This document shows, one piece after another, positions 60,213-64,000 of a stretch of 64,000 bases of DNA; the first letter of the stretch is position 1, and every line of letters begins with the position of its first letter. A model generated the notes under the pieces. The model was not told the DNA's origin. It did not search any database and was given only the letters and a program-made list of their open reading frames with translations. Source of the DNA: Symsagittifera roscoffensis (Eukaryota > Xenacoelomorpha > Acoela > Convolutidae). The stretch covers positions 50,835,581 to 50,899,580 of the forward strand of contig NC_087066.1 in NCBI RefSeq assembly GCF_963678635.1, given 5' to 3'. Made by a program: the position numbers and the translations under genes.

Positions 60213-60754
60213 AAACGATTTGGAGTGTTTTTTTAGCTACTTTCACCAATACCATTAGTCGTGATCTTATCAATTCCAAGAAAAAAAAAGCTCACAACAA
60301 TTAGTTGGTTCACCATGCCAAAATGCATTGCATCAAAGGAAGTTTTTATGGTTATATAAAGTTTATTTTCAAATTATGGGGAAGAAGTATAGAACCCAAT
60401 TTATTCTTAAGAATCTGCCAAGCGGACAGCTTCCTAATAATTTCAATCGGCTAATCATGTCCGTGGAATGTTTTCTGAAGGGCCATCGAAAGTTTTTGAA
60501 GAAATAATTACCCGATCTAACACATCCAGTGTTTTTCTTACAACAGATAACAAAAACCTATGAGTCTTCTTTTTTATAACTGTCGCAATTGTGGTGCTTG
60601 AAAACCTCATAATAGCGTCGTTCCCAGTTTAAAAACAGAATTTTCATCTCTTGGCAGCTAAAGAAGGCAAACACTATATGTCAGATTTCGATATCTATTT
60701 CGCCAATTTGGCCAAATGGCACGATATTTTATTTTCCAATTTTTGAAAAAAAAA

Positions 60755-61030
60755 GTTTAATTGTGCTCGGGGTGTTTTTTTCTTCTGATAAATTTCGACT
60801 TTTTAACTAACCATTTTTGACAGAGTTTTTTTATATCCTTCAAAAGGTATTGTTGTCCTGAATTTCATTTTGAAATAATATTTTAGCTGTGTTAGTTTTG
60901 TACAAATTATAGGGGGTTTAAAGATTGACAATTTGGCCAATGTGGGACAATTAACGCGCGATTGTTTCGTTCTGTAGAAACCCGCAAGCTGATAGTTATT
61001 TAATCCGTCTAAGAAATCGTTTCAAATTAG
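60755..61030 (+). repeat. Repeat A copy 6, 5' part only
   Basis: TGTGCTCGGGGTGTTTTTT, ATAAATTTCGACTTTTTAAC, CAAAAGGTATTGTTGTCCTG and GTGGGACAATTAACGCGCGA, ending after TAATCCGTCTAAGAAATCGT. The hairpin end is absent. Confidence 0.7.
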
Positions 61031-61530
61031 ATTGAGACATGATTTTTGGACTGTTAAATACTTGCTGTGCAAAATGTATCAACTGGTACTTTCTCACAGT
61101 GTCATTATCGAAGCACCCATTCTGAGGGATATGAAATCTAGGTATAAACTTGTTTGAGATAGAAACTTTGAGAAGAATTTTAGGTAAAAAAAGGGGAACC
61201 GACTTTTCATAAGTTCGACTGTAATGAGTAAACAGGCCCTATGCATTGTAAAACATTAAAAGGATGAAGAACAGTCTAAAAGGAAATAAGTCTTCAGTAG
61301 ATAATCATAAAAAAACCAAAAATGAAAATTTTCAATGCATTTCGAGTAACAAAATTCATCATCAGGACATATCTGAAAAACAAAAAAACACTGTAAAAAG
61401 AGCATTAGAATTGCACACACTGATAGCAACAGGACATTCGTTTTGATTTTGTAGCGAGTTTTGATGAATGGTCGTAACTGGAATACTCAGACGTTATAAT
61501 GATAAAAGAGTTGACAGACTGTTGCTGCTT

Positions 61531-61767
61531 TCAATATTTTTGTTGATTTTGTTGGAATTGTTGATTATTGACTTTTGCCTTGTAACTATGTTCCCGAAGA
61601 CGAGTCGTAAGATGACGGACAGTTTTCTCTATATATAGGGCGTTGCACCCCACACAACTATCTTCATGCACAACACGACTTCGTAATAATAAAGAAACAA
61701 GCTCCTTAAGCGCAGACCCATATTGACGTAATTTTTCTTTATGATGAACAAACTGTACTGGTGTCAT
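61531..61767 (-). pseudogene. GIY-YIG endonuclease-like fragment (possibly Penelope-like element)
   Basis: 78 residues with CVGCNALYIEKTVRHL followed by TTRLREHS. This matches the CxxC...YIGxTxRxLxxRxxEH core of GIY-YIG domains found at the C-terminus of Penelope-like retroelements; the expected Gly after YI is Glu here. No reverse transcriptase is recognisable upstream. After REHS the sequence becomes Gln/Asn-rich and stops. I read it as a decayed remnant; an unrelated nuclease domain is possible. Confidence 0.45.
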
Positions 61768-61849
61768 CGTCCGAATATTTCAGAAAATTGTCTTTAACAA
61801 AACCACAATACTGAATAAAAGCAAAAACTTTGTCATCACTTTTTTTTGA

Positions 61850-62240
61850 TTTACTAGGCTGAGTAGTAGATGTTGAGGCTGATCAGGTGGGGGGGGGATA
61901 GGTGAATGGCGGACCCCATGTATTAAGATACGTTATAGATTTCCGGTCTGCCATGCTATGTATTAAGATTGGGTCTAGAAACTACAATGTATTAAGATAA
62001 GAAAAACCGATGGTAAGGTTTTATGGTTTGTGTGATGGTAAGATAATGGTAACAAAAACAAGCAAATTTTTTTTTCGCAAATTTTTTGGCGCGCGTTATA
62101 TAATTGGGAACAATTAATTGTTAATTACGTGTAGATTGTAGAATTAGGGTTATGTATTCAGTTTTTTGTGCATGGTAAGTCAATGGTAAGAATTTTTGTG
62201 CAAATTTATTAGATACTTTTACTTTCTATCTATCTGAAAC
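61850..62240. other. Stretch with ATGTATTAAGAT and ATGGTAAG repeats
   Basis: ATGTATTAAGAT occurs at about 61919, 61960 and 61990. TGGTAAG occurs at about 62012, 62037, 62175 and 62190. A run of 9 G is at 61889-61897. No gene seen. Confidence 0.45.
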
Positions 62241-62377
62241 TATTCTGAATACTACTGAAGTTCGAAAAGTCATGTCTTTGAGAAAAAAATTATATTACAA
62301 TGAAAATATATAAATCACTGCATCGTATAGTAACCTTGCTGCCATAATTTACACTTACAAATATAAATATTTCACAT

Positions 62378-62776
62378 TTACATAAAATTATTTATAAAAT
62401 TCAATACATGCACATCATGACTATTATTCAAGTTTGTCTGATAGAATTTAAAAAGAAGAAACGCTGAATAAATTGCGTAAAATCCACACGAATTATCAGT
62501 TTTTTGTAGCTTTCGAGGAACCATTTGTCGATACTTTTTTGTTAGAAATGAATAAATTGTTCTTTTTCGACCCAAAGAATCAGCAAAATAGTAAGTTTTG
62601 TCCAATCGACCTATCATGATCCAGTGCTCCCCTCTATCATTGCTTGGAGCTGAGTTAACAATTGCAAACCAGTATTTTGTTAGTTGAGGTACTTTATCAG
62701 AGGAGTAAGATCCCATGTATTTGAACCTGAGCTCAGGAATTCTTTCAAAAATTTGCAGAAGTGAAAAATTATCCAT
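62378..62776 (-). CDS. Adenain/Ulp1-like cysteine protease of a virus-like element
   Basis: Intact ORF of 132 residues. The order His (GEHWIM), Asp (FADSLGR), Gln (RKLQKTD) and Cys (NSCGFYAIY) is the catalytic set of the C5 adenovirus protease/C48 Ulp1 fold, and the DSLG and CGFYA contexts are typical. Such proteases mature virions in adenoviruses, adintoviruses and Maverick/Polinton elements. It is short but contains all catalytic positions. Its ATG lies inside GATGGATAA, overlapping the stop of the spliced Cys-rich ORF upstream. A strong acceptor (TTTTCTTTGTTTTAG) sits 26 nt before the ATG, usable for cis- or trans-splicing. Neighbours at 62870-63946 are other virus-like genes on the same strand. 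Confidence 0.8.
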   Translation of the reverse strand: MDNFSLLQIFERIPELRFKYMGSYSSDKVPQLTKYWFAIVNSAPSNDRGEHWIMIGRLDKTYYFADSLGRKRTIYSFLTKKYRQMVPRKLQKTDNSCGFYAIYSAFLLFKFYQTNLNNSHDVHVLNFINNFM

Positions 62777-63075
62777 CTTTGCAAATGTTAGCTGATTTAC
62801 ATCTAAAACAAAGAAAAAGATAGTTTGATATTGTAATTTTGGGTGAAAAATCTAAAGTTATTGACATACTCGCATTTAGGTATTGAATCAACAAAGTCCC
62901 ATACACAAAATTTGTGAACTGGACAAAGGTTATTGAACACTGGTTTACAGTCTAGGTTGAAGAGTTTTCTTGGGTTTTCAATTAAACAGCATTCATTATC
63001 TGCTTTTTCTGGAGATTTAGGTCTGAAGAAAAACAAAATAGATAGTACAGAGACAATAACAATGAAAAGTCCCAA
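62769..63075 (-). CDS. Cys-rich small protein with hydrophobic N-terminus and a 67-nt intron
   Basis: The open frame shows a hydrophobic segment (LFIVIVSVLSILFFF) and then a Cys-rich stretch (NECCLIEN, LDCKPVFNNLCP, KFCVWDF, IPKC). At 62869 a GTATGT donor follows. Splicing to TTTTAG|A at 62802 (intron 62803-62869) adds ECKSANICKDG and a stop at 62769-62771. The C-x-C spacing after CVWDF recalls the follistatin-N/EGF-like module; this is a resemblance only. No in-frame ATG exists at the 5' end (a TTG begins the longest run), so an upstream exon, a frameshift in the T10 run near 63112-63121, or a broken gene is likely. Alternative: its phase also fits GPCR exon A at 57707-57792, so it could be a receptor exon. 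Confidence 0.5.
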
Positions 63076-63127
63076 AAAAACTGCAACATTTTTGAAAGAA
63101 CACGAAAACTCAAAAAAAAAACGTTTT

Positions 63128-63650
63128 CAGCAACTGTTCCGATTTGAACATTTGATAGTCTTTCTCCCAAGACTATCACTTCCGTTACTTGCTCCAAGGG
63201 AAACTGGAAAAAACATTTCTATTTCAAGCTTTCTCCATTAAGTTCTGGATAATGCAACTGTTCAGCTGCATCCTGTAGTGAAGTCAAGTCAAAAACTAGA
63301 ATATAGTGATTTTGAAAATCTTTCTTAAACTGCATTGCTTTCATTGTTGTAATATAAGGACGACAAGGAGAAGTTGTATCTAATGAAACAATTACTCTTC
63401 AACCCCAAATAATTCTCAGCTTTCTCCAATGAAATTGCTGATAGCTGAAAGGATTTTTATGAAAAGATCCCGCAACAGCTGATTTTGTATTCATTGCAAC
63501 AGCTATTCTTCTTATTGGGGCGTTATTGAAAATTTTTTCTTGTATGAATTGGTGTTGACGGGATGGAATAATAAAGGTTCGAACGCTGTCTTGCATGTCC
63601 TCAAAAAATAGGGAAGTCAGCTGAATTTTGAGCAACCATTTCGTATGAGT
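63128..63650 (-). pseudogene. Virus-like structural-type gene fragment (NPF block family), frameshifted
   Basis: Three frames in sequence resemble one conserved animal virus-like/transposon family often annotated near F54H12.2-like proteins. First is a block with AMNTKSAVAGSF and KNPFSYQQFHWRKLRI (to about 63410). Next, in another frame, comes a block with FDLTSLQDAA and YPELNGESL ending at TAG 63220-63222. Last, in a third frame from 63197, is VTEVIVLGERLSNVQI. Two frame changes and a stop show that it is broken. The family is found in Maverick-like/adintovirus-like contexts and may be a virion protein; that function is inference from memory of the family. Confidence 0.6.
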
Positions 63651-63655
63651 TTAAA

Positions 63656-63946
63656 TCAAAAATGATTAATCGAAATCTTGCGGAACAACAAAACAACCCG
63701 GGTAATTCCTACGGATACAAAAGGAATTGATTCACCTGTACTATCTCTTAGTTCTATCCTGATACTATGGAAAGAATTTTTCAACAACTTTTTTAACTTA
63801 AAATTTGTTGAGGATTGATAACTCATGTACTGTCCTGTTGAAATTATATCTCCACTCTTCACTCTGGAGATAAAAGGAATACAACGCAATAAGGGAGTTT
63901 TTGTATCACCGACTATGTTATATTCTATAATATCACTATATATCAT
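63656..63946 (-). pseudogene. C-terminal fragment of a second virus-like gene (IVGD...RDSTGE type)
   Basis: ORF of 96 residues with the pattern YSDIIEYNIVGD, TPLLRCIPF, then SIRIELRDSTGESIPF and a terminal VVLLFRK. This block is the C-terminal end of proteins that recur in animal genomes with adenain-like proteases and transposon integrases. The upstream part lies beyond 63946 in no clear frame, so it is a fragment or broken. It is followed by the NPF-block gene, the Cys-rich ORF and the protease, all on the minus strand and closely spaced, as in a virus-like gene cluster. Role as capsid or capsid-associated protein is inference. Confidence 0.6.
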
Positions 63947-64000
63947 TAGGGAATGTATTTTTATAATGTCGTAAGATTACTGAGGATAATGTGGACCTTT

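Overview
This is about 64 kb of AT-rich animal nuclear DNA with long introns, dense short repeats and one 200-base assembly gap (26062-26261). The evidence for an animal is a rhodopsin-family (class A) G-protein-coupled receptor (GPCR) gene split by canonical splice sites, a Ty3/gypsy retroelement with an envelope-like gene, and remains of animal virus-like genes and a possible Penelope-like fragment. I cannot name the phylum. An invertebrate is likely, because the same families are common in invertebrate genomes.

Host gene. Four exons on the minus strand (57707-57792, 55338-55510, 47955-48091, 687-840) are mutually phase-compatible. They encode a Cys-containing extracellular region, TM1, TM2, extracellular loop 1 and the start of TM3 of one GPCR. 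TM3 to TM7 lie beyond the left edge, and the first exon(s) lie upstream at larger coordinates. Nearly everything from 841 to 47954 is therefore one intron of about 47 kb.

Giant retroelement. 26062/26262-44848 is a Ty3/gypsy element of about 18.6 kb lying inside that intron on the minus strand. The visible parts of its LTRs differ at 4 of 176 positions. In its own reading order it carries a leader with degenerate repeats, a small basic ORF, a very long gag (zinc knuckle split by a TGA), protease, reverse transcriptase/RNase H and integrase. After these come a hydrophobic plus proline-rich ORF, an envelope-like glycoprotein, and a 3' ORF of about 603 codons that I cannot assign. Its reading frames contain stops and frameshifts, so this copy is decayed although young by LTR divergence. 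The membrane/proline-rich ORF and the 3' ORF are the least explained part of the window.

Right end. 61.5-64 kb holds a GIY-YIG-like fragment and a minus-strand cluster of virus-like genes. The cluster has two broken fragments of virion-associated-type families, a Cys-rich ORF with a probable 67-nt intron, and an adenain/Ulp1-like cysteine protease with a complete H-D-Q-C set. The protease ATG overlaps the stop of the preceding spliced ORF.

Repeats. The introns are filled with nonautonomous elements. The main one is a family of about 0.5-0.7 kb (repeat A) with a CAGGGC/GCCCTG hairpin end, in at least seven places. Others are a Tc1/mariner-type MITE with TA duplications, several MITEs rich in ATTATAATCGATTATAAT-like sequence, foldbacks, a palindrome of about 1.1 kb, and minisatellites of 32 and 30 bp. 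Outside the features listed I see no convincing genes, tRNAs, rRNAs or CRISPR arrays.
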